Counted from the first letter of the stretch, positions 27,299 through 36,862 are shown. The stretch is DNA of 64,000 nucleotides from Sphingopyxis sp. YR583 (GCF_900108295.1 NZ_FNWK01000001.1:930001-994000); one strand, 5' to 3'. Notes: generated by a model from the sequence alone, not told the origin. Program-made: numbers and translations.

Positions 27299-28816
27299 CT
27301 ACTTCAACACCCGCCACGCCAGATCGGCAAACTCGCAAAGCAGCGGCCGCGTATCGCGCGGGTCGATGATATCCTCGACCCCGAATTTCTCGGCGGTGCG
27401 GAACGGCGATCGCACGCGGTTCAGCCGCTCGCGGATCGCTTCCAGATGCGCCGCCGGATCTTCGGCCGCCTCCAGCTCGCTCTTGTACGCAACCTCGACC
27501 CCGCCCTCGATCGGCAGGCTGCCCCAGTCGCCCGACGGCCAGGCGAAGCGGTACTGGAAGCGCTCGGCGTTCGACATCGCGCTGCCCGCGATCCCGTAAG
27601 CCCGGCGCACGACGACCGACGCGAGCGGCACCGTCGCGCGGTAGATCGCGTTCATCGCCTGCACGCCATAGCGGATCGTCCCCGTCCGCTCGGCCTCGCC
27701 GCCGATCATGAAGCCCGGATTGTCGACGAGATGGACGATCGGCAACCGGAACTGGTCGGCCATCTTGACGAAGCGCTCGGCCTTCTCGCTCGTCTTCGCG
27801 TCCCACGATCCGCCAAGGTACGACGGATCGCTCGCGAGCACGGCGACCGGATAGCCGTCCAGTCGCGCGAACGCCGTAATCACCGCGCGGCCCCAGCGCG
27901 CGCCCATCTCGAAGAAACTGCCCTGATCGAACACCGCATTCGCGATGCGCCGCATCGAATAGACCTGCTTCGCCTCGCGCGGCACCACCGACAGCAGGCT
28001 CTCGTCGCGCCGGTCGACCGGATCGCGGCATTCGGTACGCAGCGCCCGATCGTGGATCGACGACGGCAGATACGACAGAAACCGCCGCGCCGCCGCAAAG
28101 GCCTCGGCCTCGCTCGCCACCTCGTCATCGACGACGCCGTTGCGCGTGTGCACATCGACCCCGCCCAGTTCCTCGCGGTCCAATGTGTCGCCAATCGCCG
28201 CAGCAACCGCCGGCCCCGCCGCGAACAATTGCGACAGCCCGCGCACCATGATGCTGTAATGGCTCGCCACCACCCGCGCCGCGCCCAGCCCCGCCGTCGG
28301 CCCGAGCGCCAGCGCCACCACCGGCACCGTGTCGAGGTTCGCGATAATCTCGTCCCAGCCCGGCACCATGGGAATATAGGTATAGCCCATATCCTCGAGC
28401 GTCTTGACCGATCCGCCGCCGCCGGTGCCGTCGATCATGCGGATCAGCGGCAGGCGATATTCATGCGCCATCGCCTCGCACTGGACGAACTTCCTGTGCA
28501 GCGCCGCATCGGCTGCCCCGCCGCGCACGGTGAAATCGTCGGCCGAGGCGACCACCGGCCGGCCATCCACATTCGCGCGCCCGAAGATGAAATTGCTCGC
28601 GGCAAGGTCTTCCAGCTCGCCGTCGGCACCATATTTGCCGCGACCCGCGATCTTCCCGATCTCGCGAAAACTGCCTTCGTCGACGATCGCCGCGAGCCGC
28701 GCCCGCGCGTCCATCTTGCCGCGTCCATGCTGGCGCGCGACCTTTTCCTCGCCGCCCATTTTCTCGGCCATCGCGCGCCGGGCCGCGAGTTCGTCCGTCT
28801 CTTTTTTCCAGCTCAT
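27299..28816 (-). CDS. Acyl-CoA carboxylase carboxyltransferase subunit
   Basis: 505 aa, the size of propionyl- or methylcrotonyl-type carboxyltransferase beta subunits. The N-terminal half has GSFREIGKIAGRGKYG, SADDFTVRGGAAD and RMIDGTGGGGSVKTL; the C-terminal half has VDNPGFMIGGEAERTGTIRYG. These are crotonase-fold CoA pockets. No biotin carboxylase partner is visible in this window. The substrate (propionyl, acetyl or branched acyl-CoA) is undecided. Confidence 0.88.
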   Translation of the reverse strand: MSWKKETDELAARRAMAEKMGGEEKVARQHGRGKMDARARLAAIVDEGSFREIGKIAGRGKYGADGELEDLAASNFIFGRANVDGRPVVASADDFTVRGGAADAALHRKFVQCEAMAHEYRLPLIRMIDGTGGGGSVKTLEDMGYTYIPMVPGWDEIIANLDTVPVVALALGPTAGLGAARVVASHYSIMVRGLSQLFAAGPAVAAAIGDTLDREELGGVDVHTRNGVVDDEVASEAEAFAAARRFLSYLPSSIHDRALRTECRDPVDRRDESLLSVVPREAKQVYSMRRIANAVFDQGSFFEMGARWGRAVITAFARLDGYPVAVLASDPSYLGGSWDAKTSEKAERFVKMADQFRLPIVHLVDNPGFMIGGEAERTGTIRYGVQAMNAIYRATVPLASVVVRRAYGIAGSAMSNAERFQYRFAWPSGDWGSLPIEGGVEVAYKSELEAAEDPAAHLEAIRERLNRVRSPFRTAEKFGVEDIIDPRDTRPLLCEFADLAWRVLK

Positions 28817-28872
28817 GCGGCGAAGGCTATCTTACGTTGACGGAAACGTCATGCAAAACCTATCGTCGGCGA

Positions 28873-29361
28873 ATGATGCGCCCGATCCCGCTCGCCCTAA
28901 CCGCCGCGCTCCTCGCGATCGCACCCGCCACGGCGAGCGACACGCGCACGCTGCCCGGCGTCGAGGATGCGTATAAAAGCGACGCCTTCATCGCCGACCC
29001 GATGCCCGCAATCGACGCCGCGCTCGCCGCCGCCAGGCAGTCGGGCAAACCCGTGCTGCTCGTCATGGGCACCGGCGGCTGCCACGACAGCGCTTGGCTC
29101 GCCAACCTGATCGCGACCGACCGTTTCGCTCCCGTCCGCGCGCGCTACGAAATCGTCTATGCCGACATCGGCATGCCGCATGTGAAGGGCTGGGGCCGCA
29201 ACCCCGATGTACCCAAGCGCTTCGGCTTCCGGATCAAGGGCACGCCCACGGTCGCGATCCTCGACGCCGACGGCCGCGTGCTCAACCGCAAGGCGGCGCC
29301 CAAATGGCGCAACGCCGCCAGCCGCAGCGACGACGATATCTATAACGAACTGATGGACTAG
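28873..29361 (+). CDS. Exported thioredoxin-fold protein lacking a CXXC motif
   Basis: 162 aa from the Met at 28873. Signal peptide (MRPIPLALTAALLAIAPATA). The thioredoxin-like core has VLLVMGTGGCHDSAWLANL, where the usual CXXC is replaced by a single Cys (GCHDS), and FRIKGTPTVAILDADGRVLN with the cis-proline. A periplasmic location is likely. It probably does not act as a dithiol oxidoreductase. Confidence 0.75.
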   Translation: MMRPIPLALTAALLAIAPATASDTRTLPGVEDAYKSDAFIADPMPAIDAALAAARQSGKPVLLVMGTGGCHDSAWLANLIATDRFAPVRARYEIVYADIGMPHVKGWGRNPDVPKRFGFRIKGTPTVAILDADGRVLNRKAAPKWRNAASRSDDDIYNELMD

Positions 29362-29371
29362 GGAGAGAGAC

Positions 29372-30151
29372 ATGACCGGGATGAACCTTGCGGGGCGCGT
29401 CGCGCTCGTCACCGGCGCCTCGCGCGGGATCGGCCGCGGCATCGCGATCGGCCTCGCCGAAGCGGGCGCCGACGTCGCGGTCAACTATACGCGCGGCGAG
29501 GAAGCCGCCGCCGAAACCGTCGCCGCGATCGTGGCGCTCGGCCGCAAGGCAAAGGCCTATCAGGCCTCGGTCACCGACGAAGCCGCCTGCGCCACGATGG
29601 TCGCCGCAGTCGAAGCCGACTTCGGCCCCCTCTCGATCCTCGTCAACAACGCCGGCATCGCGAGCCGCGGCCTGTCGGTCGCCGACACGACCCCCGAGGA
29701 AGTCGACAAGCTCTTCGCCGTCCACGCCGCCGGCCCGCATCGCCTCAGCCGTCTCGCGCTGCCGCAACTGCGCACCCATGCCCGCAGCGACATCATCGTC
29801 ATTTCCAGCATCGCCACCTACACCCACTCGCCGAACGGCGCGCCCTACACGATGGCAAAGGCGGCCGGCGAAGCCCTCGCCTATGCCCTCGCCAAGGAAG
29901 AGCTTGCGAACGGCGTCCGCGTCAACATCGTCGCCCCCGCGCTGACCGTCAGCGACATGGGCGAAAAGCTGTCGCGCGCGATCACCGGCAAGGAAGACAT
30001 CCACCACCTCGACACCAAAATGCCCTTCGGCCGCGTCGCCGTCCCCGCCGACGTCGCGGCAGCAGTGGTGTGGTTCGTCAGCGACGCGAACAGCTATTGC
30101 TCGGGCCAGAAGCTCAACATCGACGGCGCGGGACAGGCGACGTTTCGCTAG
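29372..30151 (+). CDS. Short-chain dehydrogenase/reductase (SDR)
   Basis: 259 aa classical SDR. TGASRGIGRG is the cofactor loop, NNAG the structural motif, ISSIATY the serine region and YTMAKAAGEAL the YxxxK catalytic pair. C-terminal AAAVVWFVSDANSYCSGQKL is typical of the FabG/gluconate 5-dehydrogenase-like type. The start follows the previous stop by 10 bp with a GGGAGAGAGAC ribosome-binding site, suggesting co-transcription. The substrate is unknown. Confidence 0.93.
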   Translation: MTGMNLAGRVALVTGASRGIGRGIAIGLAEAGADVAVNYTRGEEAAAETVAAIVALGRKAKAYQASVTDEAACATMVAAVEADFGPLSILVNNAGIASRGLSVADTTPEEVDKLFAVHAAGPHRLSRLALPQLRTHARSDIIVISSIATYTHSPNGAPYTMAKAAGEALAYALAKEELANGVRVNIVAPALTVSDMGEKLSRAITGKEDIHHLDTKMPFGRVAVPADVAAAVVWFVSDANSYCSGQKLNIDGAGQATFR

Positions 30152-30155
30152 GCGC

Positions 30156-30719
30156 TCAAACCATCCCGTGCTCGGCCGGGATCCCCGACGGCGGCCCGTC
30201 GGGGATCGCCATCAATTCGGCCTCGCTCGCCCCCGCCTCATAACGGGCGAGCAGGGCGTCGGGATCATATTCGATCCCGATCGGATTGCCACCGAACGCG
30301 TCGCTTTTCATATAAGCCACGGCATCCTCGACCGTGCCATGGTCGACCTGGAACTCCATCCGGTTGCCGTCGGGATCGGCATAATAGAGCGATAGCGTCG
30401 TGCCGTGGTGGATCGGCCAATAGGGCTTGATCCCCGCCGCCCTCAGCCGCTTGTAAACCTCCATCAGATCGCCCGCGCTGGCATAGGTATAGGCGACATG
30501 ATTGACCCCGACATCGCCGCGCCCACCGTCGCCGCCGGGTTTCAGCAGGTCGAGATTGGCAAAGGCGAAGCGGTGATGCTCGTCGTCATAGGTCAGAAAG
30601 GCTAGCGCCGGATCCTGATGCACGACATCGGCTTCGAACACCTTTTGATACCAGGCGATCATCTCGTCATAGCGCCGCGTCATATAGACGACATGCGCGA
30701 ACTTGCTCGGTTTGGTCAT
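30156..30719 (-). CDS. VOC family (glyoxalase/extradiol dioxygenase-like) protein
   Basis: 187 aa from the Met at 30719 (MTKPSKFAHVVYMTRR). One VOC beta-alpha-beta-beta-beta module is clear: AHVVYMTRRYDEMIAWY with the first metal His, VNHVAYTY with the second, and MEFQVD with the metal Glu. It is likely a metal-dependent enzyme similar to catechol 2,3-dioxygenases; the substrate is not shown. Confidence 0.87.
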   Translation of the reverse strand: MTKPSKFAHVVYMTRRYDEMIAWYQKVFEADVVHQDPALAFLTYDDEHHRFAFANLDLLKPGGDGGRGDVGVNHVAYTYASAGDLMEVYKRLRAAGIKPYWPIHHGTTLSLYYADPDGNRMEFQVDHGTVEDAVAYMKSDAFGGNPIGIEYDPDALLARYEAGASEAELMAIPDGPPSGIPAEHGMV

Positions 30720-30805
30720 GGCGCCGCTCCATCCAGCAACCCGCCGCGATGCTGCGCCGCTTCGTTTCATTGTGCAAGTCCGAACCCCTCCGCTAGAGGC
30801 GGGCC

Positions 30806-31708
30806 ATGCGCCCCGATTCGCCCTCGCCCGTCATCCCCTTCCTGATCGCGTGTGCCGGGATCGCGACCTTTTCGGCGATGGACGTGCTGATGAAGGGGCT
30901 GTCGATCGACCTCGGCGCCTATAATGCCGTGCTCTGGCGCACCGGCACCGGGACGCTCGTCGCCGGCCTCATCTATTTCGCGAGCCGCCCCAAATGGCCC
31001 GACCGCCCGACGATGCGCATCCACGCGTGGCGCTCGCTCTTCGTCGCGGGCATGGCCTTGAGCTTCTTCTGGGCGCTCGCGCGGCTGCCGATGGCGGAGG
31101 CGATCGCGCTCGCCTTCGTCGCGCCGCTGATGGCGCTCTACATGGCGGCGATCTTCCTCGGCGAGAAGATCGGCCCGCGCTCGATTGCCGCCTCGATCCT
31201 CGGCCTTTGTGGCGTAATCGTCATCGTCGCGGGCAAATTGGGCGGCAGCGACTATAGCGACGAAGCCTTGCTCGCCGTCGGCGCCGTCTTCCTCTCGGCG
31301 ATCTTCTACGCCTACAACCTCATCCTCGCGCGGCGACAGGCGAAGATGGCAGAACCGATGGAGATCGCCTTCTTCCAGAATTTCTTCGTCGCCGCGATCC
31401 TCGCGCTCGGCGCACCGTGGTTCCTCGAAGTACCCGCCACAAGCCACGCACCGCACATCCTCGGCGCCGCCGTCCTCGCAACGACCTCGCTGCTGCTTCT
31501 GAGCTGGGCCTATGCCCGCGCCGAGACGCAGATCCTTGCGACCACCGAATATACCGGCTTCCTCTGGGCGATGCTGTTCGGCTGGTTCTTCTTCGACGAA
31601 GCGGTTACGCTGCCGACGCTCGCGGGCGCCGTGCTGATCGTCGCCGCCTGCCTGATCGTCGCGCGCAAGGCGCCGCACGGCGACCCGATCGAGCCCGCAG
31701 CCGCCTAG
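30806..31708 (+). CDS. EamA/DMT superfamily transporter
   Basis: 300 aa, ten predicted transmembrane segments in two EamA halves (about residues 5-140 and 150-290). Motifs include ACAGIATFSAMDVLMKGL and LARLPMAEAIALAFVAPLM in the first half and TEYTGFLWAMLFGWFFFDEA in the second. It probably exports small metabolites. Its stop overlaps the convergent Sua5 stop by four bases. Confidence 0.9.
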   Translation: MRPDSPSPVIPFLIACAGIATFSAMDVLMKGLSIDLGAYNAVLWRTGTGTLVAGLIYFASRPKWPDRPTMRIHAWRSLFVAGMALSFFWALARLPMAEAIALAFVAPLMALYMAAIFLGEKIGPRSIAASILGLCGVIVIVAGKLGGSDYSDEALLAVGAVFLSAIFYAYNLILARRQAKMAEPMEIAFFQNFFVAAILALGAPWFLEVPATSHAPHILGAAVLATTSLLLLSWAYARAETQILATTEYTGFLWAMLFGWFFFDEAVTLPTLAGAVLIVAACLIVARKAPHGDPIEPAAA

Positions 31709-32637
31709 ACCGCCGCTCTCGCCAGCCGGTCGTTGATCGCCGCGCCCAGTCCCTCGAACGGGATCCCCGCGACCGCGATCTTCGCCTTCGCGCTCGCCGC
31801 GCCCGCGTGCAGCGCATCGAACAGCCGCGCCGCCGCTTCGGTCAGGTCGCCCGCCGCGCTCAGATCATAGTCGCCCGCGACGGCGCCGAACCCGATACCG
31901 AACTCGTCCACGGCAAAATCCGTGGCCCCCAGCCGCACCGGCTTGCCCGGCGCATAATGGCTAGCGAGCATCCCCGGCGCGACGATCTCCGAACCCTTGA
32001 CGCCCGACACTTCAAGCCCGCTCGCCGCCGCGAGCATCTCCGCCGTCACCGGCCCCGGCCGCAACATTTCGACCGCGCCATCCCTCACCCGCGCGATCGT
32101 CGATTCCACGCCCGCCGTCGTCGGCCCATCGTCGATGACCAATGCGATCCGGCCGTCGAGGCTCGCCAGCACATGGTCTGCCTTCGTCGGGCTCACCCGC
32201 CCGCTCGCATTGGCGCTCGGTGCGGCCAGCGGCGCTCCGCTTTCCGCCAGCAACGCCTGCATCGCCCGGTGCCCCGGCACCCTGAGCGCAATCGTATCGA
32301 GCCCTGCCGTCGCGATGCGCGCCACCGGACAGTCGGCCGTGCGCGGCACCACCAATGTCAGCGGCCCCGGCCAGAAGGCTTCCGCCAGCGCCCGCTCGAC
32401 CGTACCGAACACCCCCAGCCGCTCGGCTGCGGCGAGGTCGGGCACATGCACGATCAACGGATTGAAATCGGGTCGGCCCTTGGCGGCATAAATGCGCGCT
32501 ACGGCGTCGGCGTTGCGGGCATCGGCGGCGAGGCCATAGACCGTCTCGGTCGGCACCGCGACCGGCTGGCCCTCCCCGATCAGCCCCCCGGCGCGCGCCA
32601 TTGCCTCCGCGCCGAAGGGGCGGATATCTGTCGTCAT
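31705..32637 (-). CDS. L-threonylcarbamoyladenylate synthase (Sua5 type)
   Basis: 310 aa from the Met at 32637; a start at 32658 is also possible. The enzyme makes threonylcarbamoyl-AMP for the t6A modification of tRNAs. The YrdC/Sua5 domain has VAVPTETVYGLAADARNADA (about residues 27-46), AKGRPDFNPLIVHV and WPGPLTLVV. A C-terminal Sua5 domain of about 110 residues makes it the long Sua5 form rather than short TsaC. It diverges from the acyl-CoA dehydrogenase. Confidence 0.92.
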   Translation of the reverse strand: MTTDIRPFGAEAMARAGGLIGEGQPVAVPTETVYGLAADARNADAVARIYAAKGRPDFNPLIVHVPDLAAAERLGVFGTVERALAEAFWPGPLTLVVPRTADCPVARIATAGLDTIALRVPGHRAMQALLAESGAPLAAPSANASGRVSPTKADHVLASLDGRIALVIDDGPTTAGVESTIARVRDGAVEMLRPGPVTAEMLAAASGLEVSGVKGSEIVAPGMLASHYAPGKPVRLGATDFAVDEFGIGFGAVAGDYDLSAAGDLTEAAARLFDALHAGAASAKAKIAVAGIPFEGLGAAINDRLARAAV

Positions 32638-32710
32638 GCGCGTTTGACCGTCGGCCATGCCGCGCTATAGCGCCCGCGCAACGATATTCACCAGCAAAGT
32701 GTCCCGTCCC

Positions 32711-34453
32711 ATGACCTACACGCCGCCCACCACCGAACAGCTTTTCGTGCTCGATCATATCGCGCGTGTCGACGCGATGGCCGCTCACGACAAATTCGCC
32801 GCCGCAACCCCCGACATGGTCGAGGCGATCGTCACCGGCATCGGCGAATTCGCTGCCGAGATGTATGCGCCGCTCAATCGCGTCGGCGACACGACCAATC
32901 CCCAATGGCAGGACGGCAAGGTCACCATGCCCCCGGGCTTCAAGGACGCCTACAAACAGTTCGTCGAGGCAGGCTGGGGCAGCATCGACGGCCCCGGCGA
33001 ATATGGCGGGCAGGATCTGCCCTTCACCCTCGCGACCGTGGTGATCGAGGCGCTCGGCAGCGCGAACATGGGCTTTACCCTTTGCCCCATCCTGACCGCA
33101 GGCGCGATCCATGCGCTGATGGCCTACGGCACCGAGGAACAGCGCCAGACATGGCTGCCCAAGCTGGTCAACGGCGAGTGGAACGGCACGATGAACCTGA
33201 CCGAGCCCGCCGCGGGCAGCGATGTCGGCGCGCTGCGCTCGACCGCCGAAAAGGTCACCGATGGTCCGAACGCCGGCCTCTACCGGATCAAGGGGCAGAA
33301 AATCTTCATCACCTTCGGCGAGCATGATCTTACCGACAATATCGTCCACCTCGTCCTAGCGCGCACGCCCGGCGCGCCCGAGGGGACGCGCGGCATCTCG
33401 CTCTTCCTCGTCCCCAAATACCGCCTCGACGACGCCGGCAATCCGACGATTTCGAACGGCGTCCATTGCGCGTCGATCGAGCACAAGCTCGGCATCCACG
33501 GATCGCCGACCGCCGTGATGGTCTATGGCGAGGGCGAGGATTGCCTCGGCGAGATCGTCGGCGGCGAGATGGGCGGCATGAAGGCGATGTTCGTGATGAT
33601 GAACAACGCCCGCCTGATGGTCGGCTGCCAGGGCGTCCAGATCGCCGAGCGCGCGACGCAGCAGGCGCAGCGCTACGCCGCCGAGCGTGTCCAGTCGTCG
33701 CTCGCGGGTTCGCCCGATCGCACTCCGGTGACGATCGCGCACCACCCCGACGTCAAGCGGATGCTGTGGCGGATGCGCGCGCAGACCGAGGCCGCGCGCG
33801 CGCTCACTTACTATGCCGCGGCGCAGATCGACTTCGGCAAGCTCGGCGACGAAGCCGCCGCCATGCGGGCCGAAATCCTCATCCCGCTCGTCAAGGCGCA
33901 CGCGACCGACATCGGCTGCGAGGTCGCCAGCCTCGGCGTGCAGGTCCATGGCGGCATGGGCTTCATCGAGGAAACCGGCGCCGCACAGCATTATCGCGAC
34001 GCGCGCATCGCTCCGATCTACGAAGGCACCAACGGCATTCAGGCGGCGGACCTTGTCGGGCGCAAGCTCGGCATGGCGGGCGGCGACGGGGTGCGCGGCC
34101 TGATCGACGATATTGCGCGTGGCGCTGCCGATTTTCCGGAGTTGCAACAGCTTGTCGACGCCTGCCGCGCGGTGACCGACTGGATGGTCGGCGCGAACAC
34201 CGGCGACCGGCTTGCGGGCAGCTACCCCTATCTCACCATGCTCGCCACCGCGACCTGCGGCTGGCTGATGGCAATCCAGAACAAGGCTGCTCGCACCGCG
34301 CTGGGCGAAGGCCATGGCGACCGCGCCTTCCTCGAAGCCAAGATCGCATCCACCCGCTTTTACCTGCAACAGATCGTCCCGGCGGCGACCGGCCTCGCCG
34401 CCTCGGCGCTCGCCGGCGACGCCGCGCTCGAACCGCTTCCGGCGATCGCCTGA
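32711..34453 (+). CDS. Acyl-CoA dehydrogenase with C-terminal extension (DmdC/FadE-like)
   Basis: 580 aa from the Met at 32711. It has a full acyl-CoA dehydrogenase fold: LTEPAAGSDVGALRSTAEKV and FITFGEH (FAD region), YGEGEDCLGEIVG, VQVHGGMGFIEETGAAQHYR, and IYEGTNGIQAADLVGRK with the catalytic Glu. About 120 extra C-terminal residues form the acetyl-CoA dehydrogenase-like C domain found in the 3-methylmercaptopropionyl-CoA dehydrogenase group. The acyl substrate cannot be named from sequence alone. Confidence 0.9.
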   Translation: MTYTPPTTEQLFVLDHIARVDAMAAHDKFAAATPDMVEAIVTGIGEFAAEMYAPLNRVGDTTNPQWQDGKVTMPPGFKDAYKQFVEAGWGSIDGPGEYGGQDLPFTLATVVIEALGSANMGFTLCPILTAGAIHALMAYGTEEQRQTWLPKLVNGEWNGTMNLTEPAAGSDVGALRSTAEKVTDGPNAGLYRIKGQKIFITFGEHDLTDNIVHLVLARTPGAPEGTRGISLFLVPKYRLDDAGNPTISNGVHCASIEHKLGIHGSPTAVMVYGEGEDCLGEIVGGEMGGMKAMFVMMNNARLMVGCQGVQIAERATQQAQRYAAERVQSSLAGSPDRTPVTIAHHPDVKRMLWRMRAQTEAARALTYYAAAQIDFGKLGDEAAAMRAEILIPLVKAHATDIGCEVASLGVQVHGGMGFIEETGAAQHYRDARIAPIYEGTNGIQAADLVGRKLGMAGGDGVRGLIDDIARGAADFPELQQLVDACRAVTDWMVGANTGDRLAGSYPYLTMLATATCGWLMAIQNKAARTALGEGHGDRAFLEAKIASTRFYLQQIVPAATGLAASALAGDAALEPLPAIA

Positions 34454-34465
34454 AACATAGGGAAT

Positions 34466-34497
34466 CCTGCGCCTGACGTCTCCGCGTCCGGCGCAGG
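34466..34497 (+). terminator. Hairpin terminator after the acyl-CoA dehydrogenase
   Basis: CCTGCGCC at 34466-34473 pairs with GGCGCAGG at 34490-34497 and is followed by GTTTCGTTC. Confidence 0.6.
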
Positions 34498-34510
34498 GTT
34501 TCGTTCATAA

Positions 34511-34526
34511 TTAACGCGATGATAAC
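34511..34526. promoter_or_regulatory. CtrA-like motif upstream of the CHASE2-EAL gene
   Basis: TTAACGCGATGATAAC fits TTAA-N7-TTAAC with one mismatch, 43 bp before the start codon. CtrA control of this gene is inference; sciP, a known CtrA antagonist family, is in this window. Confidence 0.3.
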
Positions 34527-34568
34527 CATCTGGGACTAGGCACGGGCCGGCAATTGCTGGAGACGTGC

Positions 34569-36860
34569 GTGCCCATCCCGGTCAAAAGTCTGATCATCAG
34601 CTGGCGAACGATCGCGCTCTCGCTGATTCTCAGCCTGATCGTCGGCTTTTCGGCGATCGGCGAACCGGTCGATCGCGTGATCGAGGCGGCGATCGGCCGC
34701 CTTGCCTGGCGTCCCGTGTCGGGCGACACCGTCATCGTCGGGGTCGACGACAAGACGTTGCAGTCGCTCCAGGATCAGGAATTTTCGGTCGCCAATCACG
34801 CCCGGCTCATCAAAAGGATCGACGATGCCGGCGCGAAGCGGCTGTTCATCGACTTTTCATATTATCGCCGGCTGACCCATCCCGATTTTTCCAAGGTCGT
34901 CGCCGCGGTGAATGCGATGGACGACCGGGTCGTCGTCGCCGTGCCCGCCGCCCGGATGACCGGCACCGACGTCAAGGTCAGCTATTGGCCGTCGCAGGCG
35001 ATGAGCGACCGCGCGGTGCGCGCCTGCATTTGCTGGGAATATGAATTCTGGCAGGTCTGGCGCGTCCCGCTGGCGGTGATCGCCGACGGTCGCCATATAC
35101 CGAGCTTTGCCGCACTCCTCGCCGACCGCCCGCTCGACAAGCCCGGTGTGTTCGCGCTCGATTTTTCCTACGACACGTCGACGGTCACCGAATATAGCGC
35201 CATCGACGTGCTGAACGGACGCGTCGGGCGCGCCGAGCTCGCCGGCAAACATGTCATTTTCGCGCCCACCAACGCATCCTCGTCGGACCAGCATTTCCTG
35301 CCCGGCCACGAAAAATTGCCGGGGGCCTATATCCACCTGATCGCCGGCGAGGCGCTGAAGCGCGGCACCCCGATCGACATCGGCTTCCTCCCGGGCCTTG
35401 CCCTCACCTTCGCGGTGCTGATGGGAGCGCTCGCGATCGGGCGCGGCCGCTGGTACGCATGGACCGCCTTCGCGGCGACCGCGGCCCTGATCGCGGCCAA
35501 GGTCATGCTCAGCATTTCGCTCGTCTCGACCCAGATCGGCGCCGCTTGTTTCCTGATCGCCGCGGTCAGCACCAACGTGTCGCGCACCCGTCGCCGCGCC
35601 TCGGCCCAGCGCGAAAACCCGGTTTCGGGCTTGCCCAATTTCGAAGCCTTGCGCACGCAGGCGGCGTTCGGCAGCGCGACCGTCGTCGCCGCCAAGGTCG
35701 TCAATTTCGAGGATCTCGCCGCCTTCATTCCCGGCGACGGCATCGGCAAGCTCGTCGAACAGGTCACGCGCCGCCTCCAGCTCGCGTCGCAGGGCACGAC
35801 GCTGCATCACGATCTCGACGGCACCTTCGCGTGGCTCGTCCCCTATTATCAGCACAGCCAGATCGAGGGGCAGCTCGCGGGCCTCGCCGCATTGTTCAAC
35901 GCGCCGCTGACCATCGGCGAGCTCCGCGTCGACGTCGCGATCGCCTTCGGGGTCAACGACGAGTTCGAAGGATCGAACGCGCAGCGCCTCGCCGCCGCGC
36001 TCGTCGCCGCCGAGCGCGCGATCCGCACGCGCTCGCTGTGGACCAAATATACCTCGCGCCAGAAAGAGGACGCCGGCTGGCAATTGAGCTTCCATTCGCA
36101 GCTCGAGGATGCCCTGACCGGCGGCGACATCTGGGTCGCCTTCCAGCCGCAATATGAGATCGCGACGAACAAGCTGGTCGGGGTCGAGGCGCTCGCGCGC
36201 TGGACGCATCCGACGCGCGGCCCGATCCCGCCCGACGAATTCATTGTCCAGGCCGAAAAGAGCCAGGACATCTATCGCCTCACCCTGTTCGTGATGGATC
36301 AGGCGATCCGTTCGGCGGCGCAGCTGCGCGAACGCGGCATCCATATCAACATGTCGGTCAACCTGTCGGCGAGCCTGCTCGACCATAACGACCTTGTCGG
36401 CACGATCCGCGTGATGCTCACCGCGCATCATCTGCCGCCCGAAATCTTGACGATCGAGATCACCGAAACCGCGCAGATCGAAAACAGCCGGCAGGCGCGC
36501 CAGACGCTGGCGCAGCTTCGCCGCACGGGCATTCGTCTGTCGATCGACGATTATGGCACCGGCCAGTCGAACCTCGAATATCTGACCGAGATCGAAGCCG
36601 ACGAAATCAAGATCGACAAGCGATTCGTGATGACCATGCGCGATTCGCAGCGGAACCTCGAAGTCGTCAAATCGACGATCGATCTCGCCCACCGCCTGGG
36701 TGCCGTGGCGGTCGCCGAAGGCATCGAAGACGCCGAAACCATGGCCTTGCTAGCCAACCTCGGCTGCGATGTCGGACAAGGCTATCATCTTGGAAAACCT
36801 CAACTGTTTTCCGAACTTACTGCGACACTGAGCACCATTCCCCAAAATCGCACCGCTTAA
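34569..36860 (+). CDS. CHASE2-EAL c-di-GMP phosphodiesterase with degenerate GGDEF
   Basis: 763 aa from a GTG at 34569 preceded by GGAG at good spacing; a TTG at 34554 is the alternative. The N-terminal membrane segment (about residues 7-27) and CHASE2 sensor domain (about 40-270) are followed by two or three hydrophobic helices (about 275-345). A GGDEF-like domain has no GGDEF (LDGTFAWL at the place), then a complete EAL domain (about 495-750): VEALARW, NLSAS, ITETAQ, DDYGTGQSN, IKIDKRF, VAEGIED and GYHLGKP. The EAL metal and catalytic residues are all present, so active c-di-GMP hydrolysis is likely. Confidence 0.9.
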   Translation: MPIPVKSLIISWRTIALSLILSLIVGFSAIGEPVDRVIEAAIGRLAWRPVSGDTVIVGVDDKTLQSLQDQEFSVANHARLIKRIDDAGAKRLFIDFSYYRRLTHPDFSKVVAAVNAMDDRVVVAVPAARMTGTDVKVSYWPSQAMSDRAVRACICWEYEFWQVWRVPLAVIADGRHIPSFAALLADRPLDKPGVFALDFSYDTSTVTEYSAIDVLNGRVGRAELAGKHVIFAPTNASSSDQHFLPGHEKLPGAYIHLIAGEALKRGTPIDIGFLPGLALTFAVLMGALAIGRGRWYAWTAFAATAALIAAKVMLSISLVSTQIGAACFLIAAVSTNVSRTRRRASAQRENPVSGLPNFEALRTQAAFGSATVVAAKVVNFEDLAAFIPGDGIGKLVEQVTRRLQLASQGTTLHHDLDGTFAWLVPYYQHSQIEGQLAGLAALFNAPLTIGELRVDVAIAFGVNDEFEGSNAQRLAAALVAAERAIRTRSLWTKYTSRQKEDAGWQLSFHSQLEDALTGGDIWVAFQPQYEIATNKLVGVEALARWTHPTRGPIPPDEFIVQAEKSQDIYRLTLFVMDQAIRSAAQLRERGIHINMSVNLSASLLDHNDLVGTIRVMLTAHHLPPEILTIEITETAQIENSRQARQTLAQLRRTGIRLSIDDYGTGQSNLEYLTEIEADEIKIDKRFVMTMRDSQRNLEVVKSTIDLAHRLGAVAVAEGIEDAETMALLANLGCDVGQGYHLGKPQLFSELTATLSTIPQNRTA

Positions 36861-36862
36861 CT

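Noticed and set aside
34857..36692. 611-aa minus-strand open frame
   Set aside because: It is fully antisense to the CHASE2-EAL gene, and its translation is Arg/Asp/Gly-rich without domains. Long antisense frames are normal in GC-rich DNA.
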